64,000 nt of DNA, from the NCBI RefSeq assembly GCF_025685605.1, contig NZ_JAGTUT010000001.1, positions 3,348,001 through 3,412,000 on the forward strand, written 5' to 3'. The notes beneath the pieces were generated by a model. That model was not told the DNA's origin, searched no databases, and saw only the letters and a program-made list of their open reading frames with translations. Positions 17,332 to 26,473 of this stretch are shown one piece after another. Source of the stretch: Granulicella arctica. Its GTDB lineage: Bacteria > Acidobacteriota > Terriglobia > Terriglobales > Acidobacteriaceae. The translations under genes were made by a program, and so were the position numbers. The number at the start of each line of letters is the position of its first letter. Positions within the stretch are counted from its first letter, which is position 1.

Positions 17332-18230
17332 TAACCTGCTGTGTGCAGGTAGAAGACAAAGCCCGAGGCAGCGATGCAATAGATGCCGAACAGATACCAG
17401 CGTCCCGATTCCAGCCAACTGCTCAACCACTTCAGTGCCACGAGGCCGGCAAGGAACGCGAAGACCATGCCGAGCAGGCTGGTCAGGAAGGCTGCATGAA
17501 TCTCTGCTGCTCCGGTTGGCGATCCGTGCACAGCCTTAACCAGCCGAAGAGTCTCGCGCAAAACCACTGGCGGTGTCAGGATAACTGCCAAAGCAAAGCT
17601 GAACCGCTCGGCGCGCTCTTTACTCGAGCCGGCAAGCATTCCTGTAGAGATCGTAGCGCCTGATCGCGAAAAACCCCGAAACGGCAGGCAGAGACCCTGG
17701 ATGAAGCCGATCCAACCGGCCTGACGCATCGTCACGCCATCGCCGGACACTGACTTGAAGTCTCCCATGCGTCGCCGTTCCATCAGTCCGGCAATCACAA
17801 TCAGGATGCCTGCTGCAAGCAGTGCGGGTGCGATCCACTCAAGATGGCTAAACAGATCTTCAATTTGCGCCTTTGGAGCGTCCCGAAAGACCGTCTTCTC
17901 GATGATCTTGCTGATCGGGTATCCGATCAATCCTGTCAAAATGGTGGCCCACGCCGCCCGGATGGCAAACCGCTTAAAAGAGAGCGCGTCCTTGAAATAC
18001 GTAAACTTCCACTGCTTCCAGAAGTAGGCAATCACCGCGAACATGGTTCCGGTGTGCAGCATCACCAGCAGGAGAGTCATTGCAGGGGAGGACGGATCGA
18101 GGACCGGCATGGACGGATCAAGGCGCATCAGCTTCTCGGCAACGACCACGTGCGCCGAACTGGATACAGGAAGCAACTCGGCCAGGCCTTGCACAATCGC
18201 AAGGATAATAATCTGCAATAAACTAGGCAT
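17328..18230 (-). CDS. uppP: undecaprenyl-diphosphatase UppP (BacA)
   Basis: A 300-residue polytopic membrane enzyme that dephosphorylates undecaprenyl diphosphate to recycle the lipid carrier for peptidoglycan synthesis. The first catalytic motif, QGLAELLPVSSSAH near the N-terminus, fits the (E/Q)xxxE rule. The second, FRGFSRSGATISTGM, matches PGxSRSxxT except that the usual Pro is Arg. About eight hydrophobic segments are visible. It is somewhat longer than E. coli BacA (273). High UppP activity is known to give bacitracin tolerance. Confidence 0.92.
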   Translation of the reverse strand: MPSLLQIIILAIVQGLAELLPVSSSAHVVVAEKLMRLDPSMPVLDPSSPAMTLLLVMLHTGTMFAVIAYFWKQWKFTYFKDALSFKRFAIRAAWATILTGLIGYPISKIIEKTVFRDAPKAQIEDLFSHLEWIAPALLAAGILIVIAGLMERRRMGDFKSVSGDGVTMRQAGWIGFIQGLCLPFRGFSRSGATISTGMLAGSSKERAERFSFALAVILTPPVVLRETLRLVKAVHGSPTGAAEIHAAFLTSLLGMVFAFLAGLVALKWLSSWLESGRWYLFGIYCIAASGFVFYLHTAGY

Positions 18231-18288
18231 CTCTCCATCCTAAAACGGCTTGATGACTTTTTGCTGAATGAATTGGCAGAAGATTGAA

Positions 18289-19314
18289 TTAGTCGCGATC
18301 ATTTCCGTAGACGGAAATGCCCTGAGCGACCCTGTAGGCGAGGCTGGCCCCCCGAGCGCTGTAGTCGGACGCCGGGTACTTTGCTCGAAGCTGTTCAGCC
18401 AGTGCCTGCGTGTGCGCAGCAGCGTTGTCGGCACGCTTCTTGTTCTCTTCCACTGTGTACATCGTCACCAGTACGCCCTGTCGGTAGACTGCGTCATAGA
18501 GCGCCTCGGCCGTCATTGGACCATCGGGGAACTGCTGCGCGTACTTTTCGTAGAGTCCAGACTCCATCTCCGGACACTTAGGCAGTCCCTGCCAGTCGCC
18601 GCAGAGCTTGTTGTCAATCAGCTTGAACGCTGCCATCGCGGCAAACTTAGTTCCGGGATAGGTCTTGATGACCTTTTTCATCTCCCCGTCATAAATCGCG
18701 GGCCTTAGAAATGCTTCCTGCTCCTTCGCCGAGGGAAGCGTGCTTACATCGCGTTTCTCAAGCTGCCAGCGCACATCGGCGGATCGCCAGGCCGCTTCGG
18801 GCGCGATAGAGGAATCGGGAAAGTAGTCGGCCACCCGACGGTAGAGCAGATGAGCCTGTCCGGCGGCTCCCTTGGGCGCGTGGGGTTCCGATGCCTGCTC
18901 CTCAAGCGTTGCGGCGGCACCGTAGAGGATAGCGTCGCCGCCCTTCGTCGTGGGACCTACGACGCCCTTGTCGCGGATCCAGCCTGAGGCTGGGGTCACA
19001 TTGTCTTCCTCACCGAAGTCAGTCTTATCCGCGTCATCCGCCTTTTCTTCGACGTCCGTATTCGCGAAGACTCGTATCCATGGCCCGTTGCGCTCGATCA
19101 CGACCACCTCGTGCCCCGGCGTCACGAGTGAAATCTTCTGCGCATCGGCATCAGGCGATATGTAAACATTTGCCTCATGCAGCACGGTCGCTCGCGCTGC
19201 TCGGTCGTAGCCTGCGGTCTTGTCCTGCTTACTTCGCTGGCCCACAGCAGGTGCTACAAAGGCCATCGTCACCGCCAGCGAACCGGCCAGGCTTGTCCTA
19301 AGAAAACATTGCAT
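18289..19314 (-). CDS. exported protein with SH3-like N-terminal domain
   Basis: A 341-residue protein with a signal peptide ending near AVGQ. An SH3b-like beta segment follows (about residues 40-120, with ATVLHEANVYISPDADAQKISLVTPGHEVVVIERNGPWIRVF). A helical, TPR-like C-terminal half contains repeated YEKYAQQFPDGPMTAEALY-type units. Such proteins usually sit in the periplasm bound to cell wall or other proteins. It is in the same direction as uppP, about 58 bases upstream, so co-transcription is possible. Function not known. Confidence 0.7.
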   Translation of the reverse strand: MQCFLRTSLAGSLAVTMAFVAPAVGQRSKQDKTAGYDRAARATVLHEANVYISPDADAQKISLVTPGHEVVVIERNGPWIRVFANTDVEEKADDADKTDFGEEDNVTPASGWIRDKGVVGPTTKGGDAILYGAAATLEEQASEPHAPKGAAGQAHLLYRRVADYFPDSSIAPEAAWRSADVRWQLEKRDVSTLPSAKEQEAFLRPAIYDGEMKKVIKTYPGTKFAAMAAFKLIDNKLCGDWQGLPKCPEMESGLYEKYAQQFPDGPMTAEALYDAVYRQGVLVTMYTVEENKKRADNAAAHTQALAEQLRAKYPASDYSARGASLAYRVAQGISVYGNDRD

Positions 19315-19357
19315 TGGCTTTCATCCCCTAATTAGACGCCCTGGCGCAGAATACTCC

Positions 19358-20365
19358 TCAACCAGCGGTTGCCATCTCTGCCTCAAGCTGCTCCTTCAAT
19401 GCAGGCTCAAGGTTTCCGCCACTCAGGATGACCGCGACCTTCCGCGCCTTCGGCAGTTCGGCCGCGTGAAAGAGCGCAGCTGCCAGTGTTACTGCGCCGC
19501 TTGGTTCCGGAACGAGCTTTGTGACGGTAAGCATGATGCGCATGGCGGCGAAGATCTCCTCCTCTGTCACGGTCAGAATGCCATCTACGTAGCGCAGGAC
19601 GTGTTCGAAGTTGAGCGGACCGAGGCTCTGCGTTCGCAGACCATCCCCGATCGTGCGAGTCGTTTTTGCCGCGGGCCATTCGACCAGCGTCTTGGAGTAG
19701 AAGCTCTCCTTCGCGTCTGCCGCCAACTCCGGCTCTGCACCCCAGACCTGCGTCTCAGGTGAGGCGAGTTTCACTGCCGTTGCGGTGCCACTTAGCAAAC
19801 CGCCGCCGCTCACCGGCGAGAGCACCAGGTCCACACCCGGAAGCTGCTCCACGATCTCCAGCCCGCAGGTACCCTGCCCGGCAATGATCTGCGGATGGTC
19901 ATAGGGCGGAATCATGGTGTACCCGAACTTTGCAGCCAACTCCTCAGCTTTCAACTTCCTTTCAGACGAAGCGGGACCAACCATCACGATCTCTGCTCCC
20001 AGGGCAGCCGTGGCGATCTTCTTGATCTCCGGTGCGTTCTCTGGCATCACGATCACTGCCTTTGCCCCCAACGCGCGCGCCGCGTACGCTACACCCTGTG
20101 CATGGTTGCCACTTGAGTATGTGATCACTCCGCGCGTCAGCGCATCCGGCGTCAGTTGCGAGACCATGTTGTAGGCGCCACGGAGTTTGAAGCTTCCGAT
20201 TGGCTGCTCGCTTTCAGCCTTGATGTACAGGTCGAACTCAGGCTCCGGCACATTCGCCATTCGCAGACGTGCCCGCGACACCCGATACAGAGGCGTCCTC
20301 ACGGCCACACCTGCAACGCGCTGATGCGCCGCCCTTATCTCCTCTAACGTTACAAATTCACTCAT
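19358..20365 (-). CDS. threonine dehydratase (catabolic/biosynthetic IlvA-like, PLP fold II)
   Basis: A 335-residue PLP enzyme that deaminates L-threonine to 2-oxobutanoate or serine to pyruvate. The PLP lysine lies in PIGSFKLRG (K60), then SSGNHAQGVAYAAR and the Gly-rich phosphate loop SGGGLLSG. A C-terminal ACT regulatory domain is absent, so the protein resembles the short catabolic type or a serine racemase-like enzyme. The ATG at 20365 is preferred over GTG 20368 by spacing from GAAGGAGAA. It lies 10 bases after the upstream hydrolase gene. Confidence 0.87.
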   Translation of the reverse strand: MSEFVTLEEIRAAHQRVAGVAVRTPLYRVSRARLRMANVPEPEFDLYIKAESEQPIGSFKLRGAYNMVSQLTPDALTRGVITYSSGNHAQGVAYAARALGAKAVIVMPENAPEIKKIATAALGAEIVMVGPASSERKLKAEELAAKFGYTMIPPYDHPQIIAGQGTCGLEIVEQLPGVDLVLSPVSGGGLLSGTATAVKLASPETQVWGAEPELAADAKESFYSKTLVEWPAAKTTRTIGDGLRTQSLGPLNFEHVLRYVDGILTVTEEEIFAAMRIMLTVTKLVPEPSGAVTLAAALFHAAELPKARKVAVILSGGNLEPALKEQLEAEMATAG

Positions 20366-20375
20366 CACTTCTCCT

Positions 20376-21647
20376 TCATCTCTGCTCTGCCGCGTGCATC
20401 ACAAGCGCCATAAAGTGGACCAATCGCCACTCGTCCCACAAGCCCGGCTGAGCCGCTTCAAAATCCAGATGCGACAGCACAGGACTCACCAGCACTGCCT
20501 TTAGAGTCGATCCGGGGAGTTCGCTCGCCATCCACAACGTCTCCGCCGCTGGAATGATGTTATCTGCTTCGCCATGAAGGAGGTAGACCGGCGTCGTCAT
20601 CGTCTTCAGTCGGCCTGCCGGGGAGAGCCCGGCCATATCTTCGATATGCAGCGCATTCGCCTTCGCCAGCATCGCGCGGGTCACCGGAGAGTTTGAATCC
20701 ATAAGCTGTTTCGCTTCACCTGTCTGCTGAGACGTCAGGACGGCTAAAGCAGCATCCTCCGCGGCTTTGTCTTCGTATAAATGCTGACGAAGCACCTTGC
20801 GGACCGCATCGACATCTTCCGAGGGAACAAAGTCATCGAGGTGCTCATACTCCAGCACCAGAGCGCCATATTCATGCGGCGTCAGAGATTCGAAGCTGCC
20901 GTCCGGCCGCTGCTCTTTGCCTGTCAGGTAATAGTTGGCCACATGGCCCATCGCGTCCTGTGCGCCCACCGCGAAGACGAACTTAAAGTCTGGCCGATAC
21001 ACCGGGTCTGCAGCAGCCAAGAGCGCCAACCCGCCCGAGAAGCTCAACCCCATCACGCCTACCGGTCCGCCCGTCTTCCCTGCGAACCATTTTGTTGACT
21101 CGCCGATCATGCGGATTGACCCTGCATCGATGCGATAGTCCTTGATCTCCGGCAGCTCCGGCGTCAGCACGCGGAGACCACAACTCGCCATGGCTGCAGC
21201 GAAGCTCTCCAGTCGCGGTTCGTCGATGCCGAGGTAATGAACACCGTGCAGCACGATCATCGCCGGAGCATTGGGTTTGTTTATGGGCAGATAAAGTCGT
21301 CCCCGGACCTTGCCGGCCGCTGTATCGAGGCTGATGTCCTCCGTCGCAATTGGCTCAGCGACCGCCTCGCCAACCAGCCACGGCACAGGCTGCTGGCTCA
21401 CCAGCTTCAGCACGGCAGTAGCCTGCAGGTGAGCCAGCGCAAAAGGCCATGCTGCCACACAAAGAACGAGCGGACCGGCAACAAGGAGCAGCCAGAAGAC
21501 GCCCCGCCTGGTTGTCATCAGGTGCCGCGCATGGTCGCGCGCTTGCCGAAGCTGCCGGGCCGTTCCTCCGAAGTTTGCTTTCGCGGCGCGTCGTCGTCCG
21601 GAATGCCTCGCCACTCGCCGCATGTCGTGAATTCTATCTGGCTCCAT
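20376..21647 (-). CDS. membrane-anchored alpha/beta-hydrolase
   Basis: Up to 423 residues, with in-frame ATGs at 21647, 21623 and 21518. A basic N-terminus precedes one membrane segment (RGVFWLLLVAGPLVLCVAAWPFAL). The hydrolase fold shows the HG oxyanion segment VLHGVHYLG, the nucleophile elbow GLSFSG, a late acidic segment LLHGEADNIIP and a C-terminal SHLDF His. It resembles dienelactone-hydrolase or acetylxylan-esterase-like enzymes. The substrate is unknown. It is probably co-transcribed with the threonine dehydratase that follows after 10 bases. Confidence 0.78.
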   Translation of the reverse strand: MEPDRIHDMRRVARHSGRRRAAKANFGGTARQLRQARDHARHLMTTRRGVFWLLLVAGPLVLCVAAWPFALAHLQATAVLKLVSQQPVPWLVGEAVAEPIATEDISLDTAAGKVRGRLYLPINKPNAPAMIVLHGVHYLGIDEPRLESFAAAMASCGLRVLTPELPEIKDYRIDAGSIRMIGESTKWFAGKTGGPVGVMGLSFSGGLALLAAADPVYRPDFKFVFAVGAQDAMGHVANYYLTGKEQRPDGSFESLTPHEYGALVLEYEHLDDFVPSEDVDAVRKVLRQHLYEDKAAEDAALAVLTSQQTGEAKQLMDSNSPVTRAMLAKANALHIEDMAGLSPAGRLKTMTTPVYLLHGEADNIIPAAETLWMASELPGSTLKAVLVSPVLSHLDFEAAQPGLWDEWRLVHFMALVMHAAEQR

Positions 21648-21742
21648 TAATTAGTTAATTATTTGCAGGGCAGTGTCCCTGAAACGGAATGGATTGCGCT
21701 TTCACAGTTAAGAGAACATGACGCCGTTCTAGATGTCGGGGC

Positions 21743-23077
21743 GTGACAGTAGAAACCATGAAAGGTTTGCCAGCGATGAGAAACTCCAGGATTTCCTCCA
21801 TACGCACCTTGAACGCCGAGCCACTCTGGGATGAAGACGATCTGCTGCAGCGGCTTTGCCATAGCCTCGACTTCGCTGAGCAAGCCATTCGGCAACTGTC
21901 GGCGAACGATTCCACCGGCGACGACTCCACCCAATGCGGCACCATTGTTCCCGAAAAGGTCATCGCAGAGACAGCGCTGCTGCTCCTTGCGGCCTCAAAT
22001 GTCTCGAGCTATGCCGCTGTCGGTCCGCGTGTGCTCCGGGTAGCAAGTCTGCTCGTGCCGCACGCACGGAGTCAGCGCATGCTGCGCGGAATCTGCCTTC
22101 AGCCGTCGCTCGCCTTCGACTACGCCGTTGGTCACGTCTGTCTGAAGCGCCTCGGCTTCTACGATGGGGACTTCGACGCCATGCTCGACCTCAGCGTAGC
22201 CGCCCAGGCAAGTGATGGCCGTGAGCGCGAGCCGCACCGTGTACTCGAACAGGAGTGGCTCAAGCAGAGCTGGCTCTATCCAGAAGGTCTGCCTCGCCTC
22301 CGCAGCCACGGCGCAGGAGCTACCTCCGCACTTAGTCGCACCATCGATCTTCTCCATGGCACACGCGAGGATGTCTCCTGCTTTACACACGCCCTGATGT
22401 ACATGCGAGACTTCAATCTTTTCCCCCGCAGTCTCCCACGCAGCCGCGAGGAACTCCTGGCCGAGGCGGAAGGCATGTTGGCGCGTTGCCTGGATGAGCA
22501 GGATTACAGTCTCGCCGCCGAGGTGCTACTCGCCTGGCCGCTCACTGGCGAAGAGTGGAGTCCTGCCGCCATCTTTGCCTTTCGTGTCCTCTGCCGCGTT
22601 CAGTGTGACGGAGGTTTTCAACCCTCTGACGCGAACACTTACTTTCACCCGAACAGCTACCGCACGATCTACGCAATGGGCATGCTTTGCGCAGGAGTGC
22701 TCGCACCAGGCCGCCGCCCACCTCTGACGATCCCAAAGGTTGTTGTACGCGCAGGCGCATTTGGAGACGTCTTCGAGTGCTTCGATCCAGACGATCGCAA
22801 GGCACATTGGCAGACTACCCTGGGCGACCTCGAGCCTGCGGAACGTGAGTCACTGACAGACTTTTTGCTATCCATCGCACTGCATCGCGAGTTCGGGAAG
22901 AAAGACTTTGGCGCGGTACAGCGATTGCTCGCCGTTGGTAACGCTCTCAATCTCTCCCCTACACCGGTCGCCACCCAGGCTACGGAGATGATGGTCCGAA
23001 TCACTCAGTTCGCTGAGATTCTCTCCTACAGCGTTCCCCTGCCCGCCTGCGATGTGGTCGAGGAAGAATACGCCTGA
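21743..23077 (+). CDS. large all-helical protein resembling DUF6895
   Basis: A 444-residue soluble protein, predicted almost wholly helical. Its layout of repeated helical blocks (VIAETALLLLAASNV; TIDLLHGTREDVSCFTHALMYMRDF; CLDEQDYSLAAEVLLAWPL; CRVQCDGGFQP) resembles, by eye, the DUF6895 proteins known from actinobacteria. That resemblance is tentative. The GTG at 21743 is the longest start. ATG at 21776, 10 bases after GAAAGG, is an alternative. The gene stands alone, divergent from the hydrolase and closed by a bidirectional terminator. No reaction can be assigned. Confidence 0.7.
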   Translation: MTVETMKGLPAMRNSRISSIRTLNAEPLWDEDDLLQRLCHSLDFAEQAIRQLSANDSTGDDSTQCGTIVPEKVIAETALLLLAASNVSSYAAVGPRVLRVASLLVPHARSQRMLRGICLQPSLAFDYAVGHVCLKRLGFYDGDFDAMLDLSVAAQASDGREREPHRVLEQEWLKQSWLYPEGLPRLRSHGAGATSALSRTIDLLHGTREDVSCFTHALMYMRDFNLFPRSLPRSREELLAEAEGMLARCLDEQDYSLAAEVLLAWPLTGEEWSPAAIFAFRVLCRVQCDGGFQPSDANTYFHPNSYRTIYAMGMLCAGVLAPGRRPPLTIPKVVVRAGAFGDVFECFDPDDRKAHWQTTLGDLEPAERESLTDFLLSIALHREFGKKDFGAVQRLLAVGNALNLSPTPVATQATEMMVRITQFAEILSYSVPLPACDVVEEEYA

Positions 23078-23082
23078 CTCTG

Positions 23083-23118
23083 ACAGCAAAGCGCCCCTGA
23101 CATCGGGGCGCTTGCTGT
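23083..23118. terminator. bidirectional terminator
   Basis: ACAGC-A-AAGCGCCCC pairs with GGGGCGCTT-GCTGT (one bulged A, 7-base loop) between the convergent stops of the helical protein gene and rnj. Confidence 0.75.
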
Positions 23119-23133
23119 TCATCTTGAAACGGA

Positions 23134-24798
23134 TCAGATCTCCAGAATCACTGGCATGATCAGAGGCCGGCGACTGGTGCTCTTCTGGATGTAGCGCTTC
23201 AGGTCGTTGCGGATCTTCTCCTTGATGACCCCATAGTCCTTCTTCTCTTCGGGGCTGGAGCTATCGAGGGTTCGCAGCACAACCTGCTTTGCCTCCGCGA
23301 TCATCGCCTGGTCGCCGATCGCCATACCGCGCATCACGATCTCGGGCGGGTTCTCCACCTTGCCCGTGTTCTTGTTAATCGCAATGATCGGCAGAATAAT
23401 GCCGTCTTCACTCAGGTTTTTGCGGTCGCGGATGACGAGGTCTTCCACTACATCGGTCGAGGAGCCACCTGAATCGATGCACACCCGACCTACCGTTACC
23501 TTGCCATTCTTTACGGCCGATGTTTTGTCGAACTCAAGAATGTCGCCATCTTCGAGCAGAATCGCCTTTTCGACGATGCCCATGCCTGCAGCCAATTCAG
23601 CGTGACGCTTGAGGTGGCGATAATCACCGTGGACAGGAATAAAGAACTTCGGCCTGACGAGATTAATCATCAGCCTCAGCTCTTCCTGGCTGCCATGGCC
23701 GCTGACATGAATCAGGCCGGAGTTGCCGTCGTCGTGGATCACCTTGGCATCGCGCCGTTCGAGGTGATCGATCATCCGGTAGATACCCTTTTCGTTGCCC
23801 GGAATGACGCGTGAACTCAGCAACACCGTGTCGCCCGCGTCGATGTGCGCGAACTTGTGGTTGTTTACAGCAGCCCGGCTCAGCGCGCTCATCGGCTCGC
23901 CCTGCGTGCCTGTGATCATGATGCAGACTTTGTTCGGCGGCAGGTCGCGAATCTGGCCCGGGTTGATGACGAGGCCCTGTGGTAGATCCAGATAGCCGAG
24001 GTCCTGTGCGATCTCGGTCGAGTTGTCGAGCGAACGCCCAATAATTGCAACCTTACGGCCATGTGTGTGGGCAAGCTCCATGGCGAGACGAATACGATGG
24101 ATCGACGACGAGAAGCAGCTAAAAAACAGCTTCTTCTTGGTCTGCGCGAAGATCTCATCCAGCCGCGGTCGTACTGCTCGTTCGCTTGGCGTATATCCAC
24201 TGCGATCGACGTTGGTGGAATCCTGCAGCAATGCCAGAACACCCTGTTTGCCGAGCTCTGCGAACGCGTGCAAGTCGAAGGGCTTGCCATCCGGTGGCGA
24301 GAGATCAACCTTAAAGTCGCCTGTATGCAGCACCACACCGACCGGCGTATGAATCGCCAATGCAACGCAGTCGACAAGGGAGTGTGTCACGCGGATCGGC
24401 ATGACCGAGAAGGGTCCGAGCGTAAATCTCTTGCCCGGCAACATTTCGATAAGCTCGGCATCGTCCAACAGGCGATGCTCTTCGAGCTTGCCTTCAACAT
24501 ACGCCAGCGTAAATTCGGTCCCATAAACGGGTACATTCAACTCGGACAGAATCCACGGCAGACCGCCGATGTGATCCTCATGTCCGTGGGTCAGCAGGAT
24601 TGCCTTGACCTTCGAGCGGTTTTCTGTGAGATAGCTGATATCCGGAACGACAATGTCGACGCCCAGCAGCTCTTCTTCGGGGAACATCAGACCAGCGTCG
24701 ATAACAATAATGTCGTCTTGCCAGCGGAGCGCCATGCAGTTCATACCGAACTCGCCAAGGCCCCCCAGCGGTATCATGCGTAATTTATCTTGTGCCAT
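23134..24798 (-). CDS. rnj: ribonuclease J
   Basis: A 554-residue metallo-beta-lactamase / beta-CASP nuclease. The zinc motif HGHEDH is at residues 71-76, followed by LHTGDFK and the beta-CASP segments. The RNase J C-terminal domain ends the protein (YIQKSTSRRPLIMPVILEI). It degrades and matures mRNA and rRNA, combining 5'-3' exo- and endonuclease activity in the cytosol. It is the last gene of a minus-strand run dapA-dapD-TMEM175-rnj, the same neighbourhood of dap genes and RNase J that is seen in Firmicutes. Confidence 0.94.
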   Translation of the reverse strand: MAQDKLRMIPLGGLGEFGMNCMALRWQDDIIVIDAGLMFPEEELLGVDIVVPDISYLTENRSKVKAILLTHGHEDHIGGLPWILSELNVPVYGTEFTLAYVEGKLEEHRLLDDAELIEMLPGKRFTLGPFSVMPIRVTHSLVDCVALAIHTPVGVVLHTGDFKVDLSPPDGKPFDLHAFAELGKQGVLALLQDSTNVDRSGYTPSERAVRPRLDEIFAQTKKKLFFSCFSSSIHRIRLAMELAHTHGRKVAIIGRSLDNSTEIAQDLGYLDLPQGLVINPGQIRDLPPNKVCIMITGTQGEPMSALSRAAVNNHKFAHIDAGDTVLLSSRVIPGNEKGIYRMIDHLERRDAKVIHDDGNSGLIHVSGHGSQEELRLMINLVRPKFFIPVHGDYRHLKRHAELAAGMGIVEKAILLEDGDILEFDKTSAVKNGKVTVGRVCIDSGGSSTDVVEDLVIRDRKNLSEDGIILPIIAINKNTGKVENPPEIVMRGMAIGDQAMIAEAKQVVLRTLDSSSPEEKKDYGVIKEKIRNDLKRYIQKSTSRRPLIMPVILEI

Positions 24799-24837
24799 TC
24801 AACTTATAAGTCTAGCACTCTGCGCGTAAACGCCCGC

Positions 24838-25545
24838 TTAGATGCTGGAAAAGGACCTTGTGGTTCGTCCTCCGTAGTAGCCGTAAAACCACTTCGAGAC
24901 CCCGATTAGGAGATAGACCCATCCTGCGTTGCCCGCCTCGCCCAATGGCAACACAACAGCCAGCAGGCAGGAGAGCAGGCCGATCGCGACCATTGTCAGG
25001 TGGTCTGCCATGTAGATCTTCGTTAGCTTACGCTCGAGCGGTGTCAGTTCCAGTTCCTCCCGCTGCCGCCACCCATTCCAGTAGAGGGCGAAAAAGAGCA
25101 AGTAGATGACCGTAAAGCCGAGGCCGTAGACCACCATTAGCTCGGTACCCTCATGAGGCTTCAGCTGGTTGGCATCGACGTAGCCCGCGACCTGCCCGAT
25201 AAATAGGCCGAACATGAACTTGAGCGGATAAACATAGAACAGCACAACGAAGAGCAGCATCGCGTTCAGCACAATGGTGCCAACGTCGTGCAGCCCATAT
25301 CGCCGAAAAAAGAAATAGTGGGCGTACCAGACGGTCAGCAGAAGTGTGAAGCTGACAGCAAACGGTAGGAACCCATGGATCAGCTCGTGCAGTTCGCCAT
25401 ACGTCTTGGGTACTTCAAGCGAGACCACCAGCAGTGTCAGTGCGAAGCCGAAGACTACATCGCTGAACCCATCGACGCGCGACATCGCCGTGCCGCGCAG
25501 TTGAAATCCATCGGGGCCGATCAGAGCGTGAGAGGAAGGGGCCAT
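24838..25545 (-). CDS. TMEM175-family (DUF1211) membrane protein, putative potassium channel
   Basis: A 235-residue protein with about six membrane segments. The first carries the family signature R-x-x-x-FSD (MSRVDGFSDVVFGFALTLL, about residues 21-40), the motif that lines the pore of bacterial TMEM175 K+ channels. It is 16 bases downstream of dapD and 39 bases upstream of rnj, in the same direction, so it is likely co-transcribed with them. Channel function is inferred from the family. Confidence 0.82.
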   Translation of the reverse strand: MAPSSHALIGPDGFQLRGTAMSRVDGFSDVVFGFALTLLVVSLEVPKTYGELHELIHGFLPFAVSFTLLLTVWYAHYFFFRRYGLHDVGTIVLNAMLLFVVLFYVYPLKFMFGLFIGQVAGYVDANQLKPHEGTELMVVYGLGFTVIYLLFFALYWNGWRQREELELTPLERKLTKIYMADHLTMVAIGLLSCLLAVVLPLGEAGNAGWVYLLIGVSKWFYGYYGGRTTRSFSSI

Positions 25546-25561
25546 GGGTAATCCCCAAAGC

Positions 25562-26416
25562 CTATCGCAGCAGGTCTTCGAGCGCCAGCGAAAGCTCCGT
25601 CTTCTCGTCGCGATACTTCACGATGATCGGCGTCGCCACGCTCAGGCCCCATTCCAGACCCTTGCCGCTCTTGATGGCCCGCGACCCCGGCACCACGACA
25701 GCGCCCTCAGGGATAATGAGAGGGGAGTCGCCCGAGGCCTTATGGACTTCACCCGTCACCAGATCGTAGACCGGGGTGCCGCGCGTTAACACTGTTCCCG
25801 CCGCCAGCACCGCTCGCCGACGGACGACCGTCCCTTCGTAGACGCCTGTGTTGCCGCCGATCAGGCAGTCGTCTTCGATAATCACCGGCGAAGCGTTCAC
25901 CGGCTCCAACACGCCGCCGACCTGTGCGGCTGCGCTCAGGTGCACGCGCTTCCCGATCTGCGCACAGCTCCCCACGAGCGCATGCGAATCCACCATCGTG
26001 CCTTCATCCACGTACGATCCCGTGTTGATATACATCGGGGGTGCGCAGATCACGCCCTTAGCCACAAAAGCTCCTCTTCGAACAGCTGAGCCGCCGGCGA
26101 CAACTCGCACTCCATCTGCCGGAGTAAAGTGCCTTGCGGGAAACGTCGCCTTATCCACGAACGACAGACCGCCCGGCGCGCCCATCTCGACCATCGAGCC
26201 AAGCCGAAAGCCCAGCAGGATGCCGCGCTTCACCCAGGCATTGACGCGCCATCCCAACGGCAGTGCAGCATCCGGTTCAGCTGCCCGTAGCGTTCCAGCT
26301 TCTAGCTGGTCACGTAGCGCAAAGAACGCCGTCTCCGCCTCGACGTTGCCAACTGCCGCTGCACCCTGCGCAAACCAATGCTCGATCGCCGCCTCTAACT
26401 CCAAAGTCCCGTTCAA
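25562..26416 (-). CDS. dapD: tetrahydrodipicolinate N-succinyltransferase (DapD)
   Basis: A 284-residue trimeric left-handed beta-helix acyltransferase. It succinylates tetrahydrodipicolinate in the lysine / meso-diaminopimelate pathway, committing it to the succinylase branch. The hexapeptide-repeat core is clear (GTMVDSHALVGSCAQIGKRVHLSA... and the VIIEDDCLIGGNTGVYEG segment). The only in-frame start is a TTG at 26416, about 8 bases after GGGAGAGG. No ATG is available near the conserved N-terminus. It lies 57 bases downstream of dapA. Confidence 0.92.
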   Translation of the reverse strand: MNGTLELEAAIEHWFAQGAAAVGNVEAETAFFALRDQLEAGTLRAAEPDAALPLGWRVNAWVKRGILLGFRLGSMVEMGAPGGLSFVDKATFPARHFTPADGVRVVAGGSAVRRGAFVAKGVICAPPMYINTGSYVDEGTMVDSHALVGSCAQIGKRVHLSAAAQVGGVLEPVNASPVIIEDDCLIGGNTGVYEGTVVRRRAVLAAGTVLTRGTPVYDLVTGEVHKASGDSPLIIPEGAVVVPGSRAIKSGKGLEWGLSVATPIIVKYRDEKTELSLALEDLLR

Positions 26417-26473
26417 ACCACACCTCTCCCTTAATTCAAATGCTGCACCTGCAACTTCTTTAGATCGACAGCG

